Part shown: positions 1 through 6,504 of the stretch, in pieces
How the letters are laid out: every line of letters begins with the position of its first letter
How positions within the stretch are numbered: the stretch's first letter is position 1
NCBI GenBank assembly: GCA_937916075.1
Contig: CALGHW010000330.1
Span: forward strand, 1-12,878
DNA from: an uncultured Prevotella sp.
GTDB taxonomy: Bacteria > Bacteroidota > Bacteroidia > Bacteroidales > Bacteroidaceae
DNA length: 12,878 nt
Direction: 5' to 3'
Translations under genes and position numbers: made by a program
The notes under the pieces: model-generated
The model's input: the letters and a program-made list of their open reading frames with translations, nothing else
Databases searched by the model: none
Told to the model about the DNA's origin: nothing

Positions 1-66
1 AAACCTGCCAAGTTTCTCCCAGAAATCAGGCAACTTTCTCTTCATAATCAGGCAACTTATTTTTTG
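1..66. repeat. 22-base imperfect tandem repeat, cut by left edge
   Basis: Positions 9-30 and 31-52 are two 22-base units that match at 16 of 22 positions. A third copy begins at 53 (CAACTT) and fades into a T-run. The best conserved part is AATCAGGCAACTT, present exactly at 24-36 and 46-58. The unit length is not a multiple of three and no start codon or gene is associated, so this looks like intergenic repeat DNA. More copies may lie to the left of the window. The function is unknown. Confidence 0.6.
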
Positions 67-129
67 GGGAAAGAACGGATGTAATAAAAAATCAATTAAA
101 AGAAAGCCATGGATATCCCCAATTTTATC

Positions 130-148
130 GTGCGGTGAGACACCGCAC
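130..148. repeat. Perfect 8-bp hairpin with 3-base loop
   Basis: GTGCGGTG (130-137) and CACCGCAC (141-148) are perfect reverse complements separated by AGA. The stem is GC-rich but is not followed by a T-run on either strand, so it is only a weak terminator candidate. It could end transcription of a gene left of the window or be a dispersed repeat. The rest of 1-283 shows no supportable gene: the open frames there lack a start and run through the murF promoter. Confidence 0.5.
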
Positions 149-219
149 CCACTACATTGCCCAACCGTACAGGTCGAAACTCTTTCCGCTTTGCAGGAAA
201 GGCTTTTTACAGGATTTGT

Positions 220-250
220 TTTGCCTTTCTGTTGAAAATCACTACTTTTG
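220..250 (+). promoter_or_regulatory. Bacteroidetes-type promoter of murF
   Basis: A -33 TTTG (220-223) and a -7 TACTTTTG (243-250) are separated by 19 bases, which fits the Bacteroides consensus TTTG / TAnnTTTG. Transcription would start near 256-258, giving a leader of about 27 bases before the murF ATG at 284. Confidence 0.85.
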
Positions 251-283
251 CACCCAAATAAAACCTTATTTTAGTTTTGAGAC

Positions 284-1582
284 ATGAACATATCAGAATT
301 ATACAACATCTACACCGAACACCCGACAGTGACGACCGACAGCCGCAACTGCCCAGAAGGCTCGATTTTCATCGCCCTCAAGGGCGAATCGTTTGACGGT
401 AACAAGTTTGCGGAGGCCGCCCTGGCCAAGGGATGTGCTTACGCCGTGGTGGACGAACCCGAATATGCCACCGACCCGCGCTGCATTCTGGTAGACGACT
501 GTCTGACCACCTTTAAGGAACTGGCTCGCCAGCACCGCCGCCAGTTTCACATCCCTGTCATCGGCATTACCGGCACCAACGGCAAGACGACCACCAAGGA
601 GCTGGTGTCGGCCGTGTTAGAACGCAAGTATAACGTGATGCACACCGAGGGCAACTTCAACAATGACGTGGGAGTGCCCAAGACGCTGCTCCGCCTGCGC
701 CCTGAGCATGAGATTGCCGTGGTGGAGATGGGAGCCAGCCATCCTGGCGACATCAAGAAGTTAGTAGAGTATGTAGAGCCTCAGTATGGCATCATCACCA
801 ATGTGGGACGTGCCCACTTGCAGGGCTTCGGCTCGTTTGAAGGAGTTGTCAGGACTAAAGGTGAGCTGTATGACTACCTGCGCGGCCGCCAGGACAGCAA
901 AGTGTTCATCGACAATGACAATGAGCACCTGAAAGCCATCGCCCACGACCTGGACTTAGTGAGATACGGAGCCGAGGACGACGACCACCTGTATGTGTCG
1001 GGCCACGTCGTGGAGTGTGCCCCGACACTGACCTTCGAGTGGCGCCACGCCGACGGGCCTGTCCACCGGGTGGCTTCCCATCTTATCGGAAGCTACAATA
1101 TATATAATATGTTGGCCGCCGCTGCCATCGGGCTCTACTTCGGCGTCAGCGAGGAGGAGGTCAACGACGCCCTGGAAAGCTATGTCCCGAGCAACAACCG
1201 CTCCCAACTGGAAGTGACGGCCCACAACCGCCTCATCGTGGACGCCTACAACGCCAACCCTACCAGCATGATGGCTGCCCTGAAGAATTTCCGCGACATG
1301 AAGGTAGGCCACAAAATGGCCATCCTCGGCGACATGCGCGAACTGGGAGCCGTAAGCGGCGAGGAGCACCAGCACATTGTTGACTTTCTCCAGGAGGCCG
1401 GACTGACCAATACTTGGCTGGTGGGCGAGGAGTTTGCCAAGACCGATAGCCCCTTCCGCAAATTCCACGATGTGGAGGAGGTAAAGCAGGCTCTCCGGGA
1501 GGAAGGCACGCCACAAGACCACTATATCCTCATCAAGGGAAGCAACGGAATCAAGTTGTACCAACTGCCCGAACTGCTATGA
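284..1582 (+). CDS. murF: UDP-N-acetylmuramoyl-tripeptide--D-alanyl-D-alanine ligase MurF
   Basis: MurF is the cytoplasmic Mur ligase that adds D-Ala-D-Ala to the UDP-MurNAc-tripeptide using ATP, completing the peptidoglycan pentapeptide precursor. The 432-residue length is normal for the family. The N-terminal substrate domain shows TTDSR and ALKGESFDGN (residues 17-40). The central ATPase domain has the P-loop GTNGKTT (97-103), EGNFNNDVGVPKT (122-134), EMGASHPGDI (148-157), ITNVGRAHLQGFGS (171-184) and TKGEL (191-195), whose Lys192 is in the place of the carbamylated lysine. The C-terminal domain has VDAYNANPTSMMAAL (319-333), AILGDMRELG (346-355) and LIKGSNGIKL (416-425). The ATG at 284 sits a short distance after a clear promoter. 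The stop overlaps the next start (ATGA), so the downstream aminotransferase is probably translationally coupled. All key motifs are intact. Confidence 0.97.
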   Translation: MNISELYNIYTEHPTVTTDSRNCPEGSIFIALKGESFDGNKFAEAALAKGCAYAVVDEPEYATDPRCILVDDCLTTFKELARQHRRQFHIPVIGITGTNGKTTTKELVSAVLERKYNVMHTEGNFNNDVGVPKTLLRLRPEHEIAVVEMGASHPGDIKKLVEYVEPQYGIITNVGRAHLQGFGSFEGVVRTKGELYDYLRGRQDSKVFIDNDNEHLKAIAHDLDLVRYGAEDDDHLYVSGHVVECAPTLTFEWRHADGPVHRVASHLIGSYNIYNMLAAAAIGLYFGVSEEEVNDALESYVPSNNRSQLEVTAHNRLIVDAYNANPTSMMAALKNFRDMKVGHKMAILGDMRELGAVSGEEHQHIVDFLQEAGLTNTWLVGEEFAKTDSPFRKFHDVEEVKQALREEGTPQDHYILIKGSNGIKLYQLPELL

Positions 1583-2676
1583 TCAAGTATCTCAACCTAC
1601 AGGCCGTGACGGCCAGCCACGCCGACGAGATACATGAGGCGGTAAACCGGGTCGTAGACAGTGGCTGGTACCTGCAGGGCGAACAGGTCAAGGCCTTCGA
1701 GGCCGACTACGCCCAGTTTATCGGCACCCGCCACTGTGTAGGGTGCGGCAACGGTCTGGACGCGCTGACACTCATCTTCCGGGCCTACATCGAAATGGGA
1801 GAGATGCAGCCGGGCGACGAGGTGATTGTCCCGGCCAACACGTATATCGCCTCTATCCTGGCCATCACGGAAAACGGGCTGAAACCGGTCTTGGTGGAGC
1901 CACGGATAGACACCTTCCAGATAGACGACTCGCTGATAGAGGCGGCCGTCACGCCCCACACCAGGGCCATCCTGCTGGTGCATCTCTACGGACGCTGCGC
2001 CTACACCGAACGGATAGGCGCCCTCTGCCACCTGTACGGAATGAAACTGGTGGAGGACAATGCACAGGCCCACGGATGTCTCTACCGCGACAAGCGCACG
2101 GGCAGCCTGGGCGACGCCGCCGGCCACAGCTTCTATCCCGGCAAGAACTTAGGGGCCTTGGGCGATGCGGGGGCCGTGACCACCGACGATGAACGTCTGG
2201 CGGCAACCGTCCGCTCGATAGCCAACTATGGGTCGAGCCGCAAGTATGTCTTCGACTACAAGGGACGCAACAGCCGCATCGACGAGTTGCAGGCAGCCGT
2301 GCTCAGGGTCAAGTTGCACTACCTGCAAGCTGACAACATCCGCCGCAAGGCCATCGCCCAGCGTTATCTATCAGAAATAAGCAACCGGCATCTACAATTG
2401 CCGAGTCATGACTTCTGCGACCACAGCGTACACCATATCTTCCCCATACTCTGCGCCGAGCGTGACCAGCTGCAACAGTATTTGGCCGACAGGGGTATCC
2501 AAACCATGATACACTACCCCATTCCGCCCCACCATCAGAAGTGCTACCGAGAATGGGCCTCCTTGTCGTTACCCGTCACCGAGCGCATCCACCGGGAGGA
2601 ACTGAGCATTCCCCTCAACCAGACTCTCACGGACAACGAGGTATCGACGATTATCCGGGCCATGAACGAATTTTAA
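1579..2676 (+). CDS. DegT/DnrJ/EryC1/StrS-family sugar aminotransferase
   Basis: This 365-residue protein is a fold-type I PLP enzyme of the DegT/DnrJ/EryC1/StrS family, whose members mostly transfer an amino group to keto-sugars bound to dTDP or UDP. Motifs in order are the phosphate-binding GCGNGLDAL (55-63), PANTYIASILAI (85-96), VEDNAQAHG (158-166) with Asp160 expected to contact the PLP ring nitrogen, SFYPGKNLG (184-192) with Lys189 as the Schiff-base lysine, and SRIDELQAAVL (232-242). The HYPIPPHHQ segment (312-320) resembles 3-amino-sugar transaminases of the FdtB/QdtB type, but the substrate cannot be named from sequence. Its ATG overlaps the murF stop by four bases, and no other sugar-biosynthesis gene is in the window. 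It probably supplies an amino sugar for an envelope glycan. The family call is firm; the substrate is open. Confidence 0.93.
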   Translation: MIKYLNLQAVTASHADEIHEAVNRVVDSGWYLQGEQVKAFEADYAQFIGTRHCVGCGNGLDALTLIFRAYIEMGEMQPGDEVIVPANTYIASILAITENGLKPVLVEPRIDTFQIDDSLIEAAVTPHTRAILLVHLYGRCAYTERIGALCHLYGMKLVEDNAQAHGCLYRDKRTGSLGDAAGHSFYPGKNLGALGDAGAVTTDDERLAATVRSIANYGSSRKYVFDYKGRNSRIDELQAAVLRVKLHYLQADNIRRKAIAQRYLSEISNRHLQLPSHDFCDHSVHHIFPILCAERDQLQQYLADRGIQTMIHYPIPPHHQKCYREWASLSLPVTERIHREELSIPLNQTLTDNEVSTIIRAMNEF

Positions 2677-2700
2677 GCACATGTGCCCCTGGCCCAAACA

Positions 2701-2747
2701 CCAAGCATCCCCGCCTCTATCCACAGGATAAAGGCGGGGATGCTTGG
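2701..2747. terminator. Bidirectional terminator hairpin between convergent operons
   Basis: A 16-bp perfect stem (2701-2716 with 2732-2747) continues past one C/A mismatch (2717, 2731) into five more pairs (2718-2722 with 2726-2730), closed by a 3-base loop. It lies exactly between the convergent aminotransferase (+) and argS (-) and so probably ends both transcripts. No long T-run follows on either strand, so its efficiency is uncertain. Confidence 0.8.
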
Positions 2748-2770
2748 TTATAAGTAGGTATTCAAAATGC

Positions 2771-4591
2771 TTACATACGCTCGGGCACCTCGATGCCAAG
2801 CAGCGCCATGGCGTTCTTGATGACCTTGGCCACATTCTGGGCAATGACCAGGCGGGCCACCTTCTTCTGCGTATCCTCTTCCTTGAGGATGCTGTAGTCA
2901 TGATAGAACTGGTTGAACTCCTTGGTCAGCTCGTAGCAGTAGTTGGCAATGCCGCTGGGACTGTAATCCTTGCCGGCCTGCTCCACCGCGGCACCAAACT
3001 CGTTCATCTTCTGCACCAGCTCCACTTCCTTCTCGTTAAGCACCGTGGCAGCCGTGTCGAGCGACGCGGGCACACTGATACCCTCGGCCTCGGCCTTGCG
3101 CAGGATGCTGCGGATACGGGCATAAGTGTACTGGATGAAGGGGCCCGTATTGCCGTTGAAATCGATACTCTCCTCGGGGTTGAAGAGCATGTTCTTGCGG
3201 GCATCCACCTTCAGGATGAAGTATTTCAAGGCGCCAAGGCCCACGATGCGGGCAATCTCGTTGCGCTCATCCTCGGTCATGTCGTCAAACTTGCCCAGCT
3301 CCTCGCTGGTTTTCTTGGCGTCGGCCACCATGGCAGCTATCAGGTCATCGGCATCCACCACCGTACCCTCGCGGCTCTTCATCTTTCCGTTGGGCAACTC
3401 CACCATACCGTAAGAGAAGTGTACCAGCTCCTTGCCCCACTTGAAGCCCAGCCGGTCGAGCAAGATGGAGAGCACCTGGAAGTGATAGTTCTGCTCGTTG
3501 CCCACCACATAAATCATCTTGTCGATGGGATAGTCCTTGAAGCGCATCTCGGCCGTACCGATGTCCTGAGTCATATAGACCGACGTGCCGTCGGAGCGGA
3601 GCAACAACTTCTGGTCGAGTCCCTCGTTGGTGAGGTCGGCCCACACGCTGTTGTCCTCATGCCGCTCAAAGAGACCTTTGGCCAGACCTTCCTCCACCTT
3701 GGCCTTGCCTTTGAGGTAAGTGTCCGACTCGTAGTAAATCTTGTCGAAGCCCACACCGAGCGCCTTGTAGGTCTCGTCGAAACCGGCATACACCCAGGCG
3801 TTCATCTTCTGCCAGAGGGCACGCACCTCGGGGTCGCCCTGCTCCCACTTGACGAGCATGGCATGCGCCTCCTGGATGAGGGGAGCCTCGTCCTTGGCCT
3901 TTTTCTCGGCGGCTTCCTCGTCCATGCCGCCAGCCATATACCGAGCCTTCAGCTCTTTCACCTCCTCACGGTAGTGCTTGTCGAAGGCCACATAGTAGTC
4001 ACCGATGAGGTGGTCACCCTTCTTGCCGCTCGATGCGGGTGTCTCGCCATTGCCCCACTTGAGCCAGGCCAGCATGGACTTGCAGATGTGGATACCGCGG
4101 TCGTTGACGATGTTGGTCTTGACCACCTTGTTGCCGTTGGCCTCCATAATCTGGGCCAGCGACCATCCCAACAGGTTGTTGCGCACATGGCCCAGATGAA
4201 GCGGTTTGTTGGTGTTGGGCGACGAGTATTCTATCATCACCAGAGGAGAGCTTTCCGTGGCCTTTTTCTCGCCGAATTTGGGGTCGGCGTTGATGTCGTT
4301 GAGCAGGGCCACCCAGGCGGCCGGAGCCACCACTAAGTTGAGGAATCCCTTCACCACATTGAAGGACGCCACGGCCTCACAGTGGTCCACGAGATACTGG
4401 CCTATCTCAGCGGCGGTATCCTCAGGCTTCTTCTTGGATACCTTCAAGAAGGGGAACACCACGAGGGTCAGATTGCCCTCAAACTCGCGCTTGGTTTTCT
4501 GCAGCTGCACCATCTTGGCCGGAACGTCTTGGCCATAAAGTGCCTTGACGGCCTCCTGGGCCGCACTGCTTATCTGTGCTTCGATATTCAT
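2771..4591 (-). CDS. argS: Arginyl-tRNA synthetase
   Basis: ArgS charges tRNA-Arg with arginine in the cytoplasm, a class I synthetase reaction. The 606 residues are close to the usual length. The N-terminal Arg-specific additional domain covers about residues 1-110. The class I signature is SPNTNKPLHLGHVRNN (124-139) with HLGH at 132-135. IVNDRGIHICKSMLAW (161-176), NEQNYHFQVL (365-374) and the KMSKS-like GKMKSREGT (402-410) follow. FNGNTGPFIQYTYARIRSIL (478-497) leads into the DALR-type anticodon-binding domain, which ends at GIEVPERM. The ATG at 4591 follows an A-rich leader, as expected in Bacteroidetes. The gene has its own -7 box upstream, and its 3' end faces a strong hairpin. A long open frame on the opposite strand (2744-4336) is a compositional shadow. 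Confidence 0.98.
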   Translation of the reverse strand: MNIEAQISSAAQEAVKALYGQDVPAKMVQLQKTKREFEGNLTLVVFPFLKVSKKKPEDTAAEIGQYLVDHCEAVASFNVVKGFLNLVVAPAAWVALLNDINADPKFGEKKATESSPLVMIEYSSPNTNKPLHLGHVRNNLLGWSLAQIMEANGNKVVKTNIVNDRGIHICKSMLAWLKWGNGETPASSGKKGDHLIGDYYVAFDKHYREEVKELKARYMAGGMDEEAAEKKAKDEAPLIQEAHAMLVKWEQGDPEVRALWQKMNAWVYAGFDETYKALGVGFDKIYYESDTYLKGKAKVEEGLAKGLFERHEDNSVWADLTNEGLDQKLLLRSDGTSVYMTQDIGTAEMRFKDYPIDKMIYVVGNEQNYHFQVLSILLDRLGFKWGKELVHFSYGMVELPNGKMKSREGTVVDADDLIAAMVADAKKTSEELGKFDDMTEDERNEIARIVGLGALKYFILKVDARKNMLFNPEESIDFNGNTGPFIQYTYARIRSILRKAEAEGISVPASLDTAATVLNEKEVELVQKMNEFGAAVEQAGKDYSPSGIANYCYELTKEFNQFYHDYSILKEEDTQKKVARLVIAQNVAKVIKNAMALLGIEVPERM

Positions 4592-4647
4592 AATGCTATG
4601 TTTTTCTTGTTTTTATTCGTTTTTATACCTTATATTATATGGGGGTG

Positions 4648-4655
4648 CAAATATA
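4648..4655 (-). promoter_or_regulatory. -7 promoter element of argS
   Basis: On the minus strand the bases read TATATTTG followed by CACC, matching TAnnTTTG with the same GCACC extension seen at other promoters in the window. No good TTTG is found 19-21 bases upstream; the nearest TTG lies about 24 bases away. A start near 4641 would give a leader of about 50 bases. Confidence 0.6.
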
Positions 4656-4708
4656 CGAAAAATATGGCAGACCACGGCACAACCCCACCCGTTTTTTGTG
4701 TGTCTGCA

Positions 4709-4733
4709 GGCCGACGAATCCCGTCAGTCGGCC
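4709..4733 (-). terminator. Hairpin spanning the transporter stop codon
   Basis: GGCCGAC (4709-4715) pairs with GTCGGCC (4727-4733) over an 11-base loop that contains the stop codon of the EamA gene (4724-4726). There is no T-run on the minus strand, so it is at best a weak terminator before argS. It could simply be chance in GC-rich DNA. Confidence 0.3.
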
Positions 4734-5695
4734 TTTTCCGTCGAGGTATCCGGCGCCGTCTGCGCATGTTGGCGCTCATAATTCTCCACTTCCTGGCGGC
4801 TGCGGCTGGCGGTGACGAGGTAGACGCCACCGAAAATCATGCCCACGGCCAGACCCTTCACCCAATTAAAGGTGTCCATACCCAAACACACCGTGACCAC
4901 ACAAGCCACGATGGGCTGCACATAGTTGTACATGCCGGCCACGGTGGGGCGCAGGTTTTTCTGCCCCACGACGATGAGCATATAGCTGACAAAGGTGGCC
5001 ACGACCACAATAAACAGGATGGCCCACACGGCCTGGGCCGTAAGGGCGGTCCACGGGGTGGCCATCAGCCCGCGGTAGCTGAAGGGCAGAGTGAAGATAA
5101 AGGCGTAGGTGAACATCCACTTCATAATGGTGACCAGTGAGTAGCGCCCCACAAAGTTTTTGAACAGCACGATATAGGAGGCATAGCTCAGCTGGGCCAT
5201 GAGCACCAGCAGGTCGCCCCAGATATGGTTGGCGCCATCGTCGGCTGAGGCTTGCGTCTGGCCGCTCCCCAACACCAGCAGCAAGGCGCCGGCGGCACCG
5301 AGGGCGATACCGAGCACCTTCTTGCCCGTGACGGGCTCCTTGAGGAAGAAAGCGGCCAGCACCATGGCCCACAGAGGCATGGAGGTGGTGATGATGGAGG
5401 CGTCGGCCGGCGACGACAGGCTCACGCCGAAGATGAAGCAGCCCTGGTTGAAGACGATGGCCAGGAGCGACGCCCCGAGGAGTTTCAGGTGGTCGCGGTG
5501 GCCCACATGCTCGGGCTTCATGAAAAACGAGGTAATCCAGAACAGCAACATGGCGCCCGCCACGCGCAGGTCGGTAAGAATAAGGGGCGACACGGCTCCT
5601 GTGGCCATCACGATTTTGGCCACGGGCGACATCAGTCCCCACGACGAGTTGGCCAGCAGCATGGCGCCGTGGCCTTTCAGATTGATTTTACTCAT
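4724..5695 (-). CDS. EamA-family (drug/metabolite transporter) membrane protein
   Basis: This 323-residue inner-membrane protein has the duplicated EamA architecture of the 10-TM drug/metabolite transporter superfamily. The first repeat spans roughly residues 8-142 and the second 158-296. Typical features are NSSWGLMSPVAKIVM (16-30), the conserved Arg after a Pro-containing helix (SPLILTDLRVAGAMLLFW, 36-53), PADASIITTSMPLWAMVLA (96-114), FFLKEPVTGKKVLGIALG (116-133) and, in the second half, PTVAGMYNYVQPIVACVV (250-267). The tail (about 297-323) is hydrophilic and probably cytoplasmic. The substrate cannot be deduced; relatives export amino acids, nucleosides or metabolites. The ATG at 5695 overlaps the stop of the upstream DUF6483-like gene by four bases, so the two are likely co-translated from the promoter at 6115-6145. 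argS follows after 132 bases with its own -7 box. Confidence 0.93.
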   Translation of the reverse strand: MSKINLKGHGAMLLANSSWGLMSPVAKIVMATGAVSPLILTDLRVAGAMLLFWITSFFMKPEHVGHRDHLKLLGASLLAIVFNQGCFIFGVSLSSPADASIITTSMPLWAMVLAAFFLKEPVTGKKVLGIALGAAGALLLVLGSGQTQASADDGANHIWGDLLVLMAQLSYASYIVLFKNFVGRYSLVTIMKWMFTYAFIFTLPFSYRGLMATPWTALTAQAVWAILFIVVVATFVSYMLIVVGQKNLRPTVAGMYNYVQPIVACVVTVCLGMDTFNWVKGLAVGMIFGGVYLVTASRSRQEVENYERQHAQTAPDTSTEKAD

Positions 5696-6090
5696 ATTGA
5701 CGATTTGTTATCCAGTTGTTTCTTGATATCAGACATCTTGCTCAGGCGGGCCATGTCGAAAGTACGGTCATGACGGTCTACGAAGTCGAACAGTGCCCAG
5801 GCTTTCTCCAGCAACAGGCTGCGGCCGGGACCTACAGTCAGTCCGGCCTCCACGTAATACAGCTCGGCCAGCATCTCCAGCCGGGGCAGCCGCTCCCGCT
5901 CGTCCCACTGCTCCATCGATTCCATGATGTCGGCCACGGCCGCCGTGTGGTAGAAAGCATACGGACCCACATACTGGTCGTACATCCGTTGTATCTCCGC
6001 CTGCTGCTTGCGCACATCCTTCTTGAGCAGCAACTCGAGCGCCTCGGCAAATTCCCGGACCAGGCGCATGATATAGTCTCTTTGTAGCAT
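5692..6090 (-). CDS. Small hypothetical protein, DUF6483-like
   Basis: This 132-residue protein has no signal peptide or membrane segment and looks largely alpha-helical and charged. It opens with QRDYIMRLVREFAEALELLL (residues 3-22), a pattern I associate with the DUF6483 family, though I could not verify this with a search. A Tyr-rich middle (MYDQYVGPYAFYH, 36-48) and LAELYYVEAGL (74-84) may form a TPR-like helical pair. The function is unknown. The ATG at 6090 is the first in frame and lies just downstream of a canonical minus-strand promoter, giving a leader of about 18 bases. Its stop overlaps the start of the EamA transporter by four bases, so it may be functionally linked to transport or simply share expression. 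Confidence 0.82.
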   Translation of the reverse strand: MLQRDYIMRLVREFAEALELLLKKDVRKQQAEIQRMYDQYVGPYAFYHTAAVADIMESMEQWDERERLPRLEMLAELYYVEAGLTVGPGRSLLLEKAWALFDFVDRHDRTFDMARLSKMSDIKKQLDNKSSI

Positions 6091-6114
6091 AAGTTCTTAT
6101 TGTGTTAGGCCGTG

Positions 6115-6145
6115 CAAAAGTACAAAGAATTTGCCGTCCCGCAAA
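6115..6145 (-). promoter_or_regulatory. Promoter of the DUF6483-like / EamA operon
   Basis: On the minus strand a -33 TTTG (6145-6142) and a -7 TACTTTTG (6122-6115) are exactly 19 bases apart, the same arrangement as the murF promoter. The start would be near 6109, about 18 bases before the ATG at 6090. Confidence 0.85.
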
Positions 6146-6252
6146 GACTTCGCCACACGAATGACCGCCGGCCGGCCGGAAATCGCCACAGCGGGGCCGC
6201 AAAAGGGTTGCAGCCGTGCTGAATAAGTCTGGAAAACACGCCATTTAAAAAC

Positions 6253-6269
6253 ATTTCACGTCGTGAAAT
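6253..6269. promoter_or_regulatory. 17-base palindrome, possible operator
   Basis: ATTTCACG (6253-6260) and CGTGAAAT (6262-6269) are perfect inverted repeats around a single T. The site lies about 110 bases upstream of the divergent minus-strand promoter and about 185 bases upstream of the tsaB -7 box, flanked by AT-rich DNA. The size and symmetry suit a dimeric DNA-binding protein, but it might also be a dispersed repeat. The binder is unknown. Confidence 0.45.
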
Positions 6270-6455
6270 ATTAAAATTCAGGCCATTTTTCCTACTTATC
6301 CTGCCCGTTTTCCCCACTTTCCATGCCCCTCTCTCCACATTCCCGACCCCGCATTGACAACCGCCACACGGCAAGACGACAGTTGCAGAGAGGGGTTTTT
6401 GGGCCCGGTCTCCGTTAATTTCTGATAAAACAAGTGTTAATGGCGGAAAAATCAC

Positions 6456-6463
6456 TATTTTTG
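6456..6463 (+). promoter_or_regulatory. -7 promoter element of the tsaB-rseP operon
   Basis: TATTTTTG fits TAnnTTTG, and the 20 bases at 6448-6467 match those around the murF -7 box (235-254) at all but one position. The expected -33 place (about 6433-6436) reads AGTG, a poor match to TTTG. Transcription would start near 6469 and give a leader of about 35 bases. Confidence 0.75.
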
Positions 6464-6504
6464 CACCTTACAAAGTATAAAAGCATTTTTCATTCAGATA
6501 TACT

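Larger units (their letters stand above)
6091..6504. other. 414-base divergent intergenic region
   Basis: The region separates the minus-strand DUF6483-like operon from the plus-strand tsaB operon and holds a promoter for each. Between them lie a 12-base CCGG palindrome (6168-6179), a 17-base palindrome (6253-6269), a strongly pyrimidine-rich top strand at about 6285-6355, and CCCCTCTC (6326-6333) complementary to GAGAGGGG (6388-6395), which is followed by TTTTT (6396-6400). An open frame across it on the minus strand overlaps the tsaB promoter side and has no coding features. I see no tRNA or known RNA gene. Confidence 0.6.

Noticed and set aside
2..235. Open frames running in from the left edge, possibly the tail of an upstream gene
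   Set aside because: Frame 1 stops at 82-84 and frame 2 at 233-235, but the 22-base repeat is not in multiples of three, there is no domain, and frame 2 runs into the murF promoter.
2744..4336. 530-residue open frame on the plus strand opposite argS
   Set aside because: It is antisense to an intact argS, is rich in Leu, His and Val with no recognisable domain, and starts inside the terminator hairpin. This is the usual effect of GC-rich codon bias on the opposite strand.
4382..5140. 252-residue plus-strand open frame across the argS start and the EamA 3' end
   Set aside because: It is antisense to two confident genes, crosses the argS promoter, and has a His/Gly-rich sequence typical of shadow frames.
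6168..6179. CCGG-repeated 12-base palindrome as a regulatory site
   Set aside because: It is simple-sequence symmetry expected in GC-rich DNA, with no second copy or helpful spacing to a promoter.
6105..6455. 116-residue minus-strand open frame in the divergent intergenic region
   Set aside because: It spans the palindrome and reaches the promoters on both strands, has a low-complexity composition and no recognisable motif.
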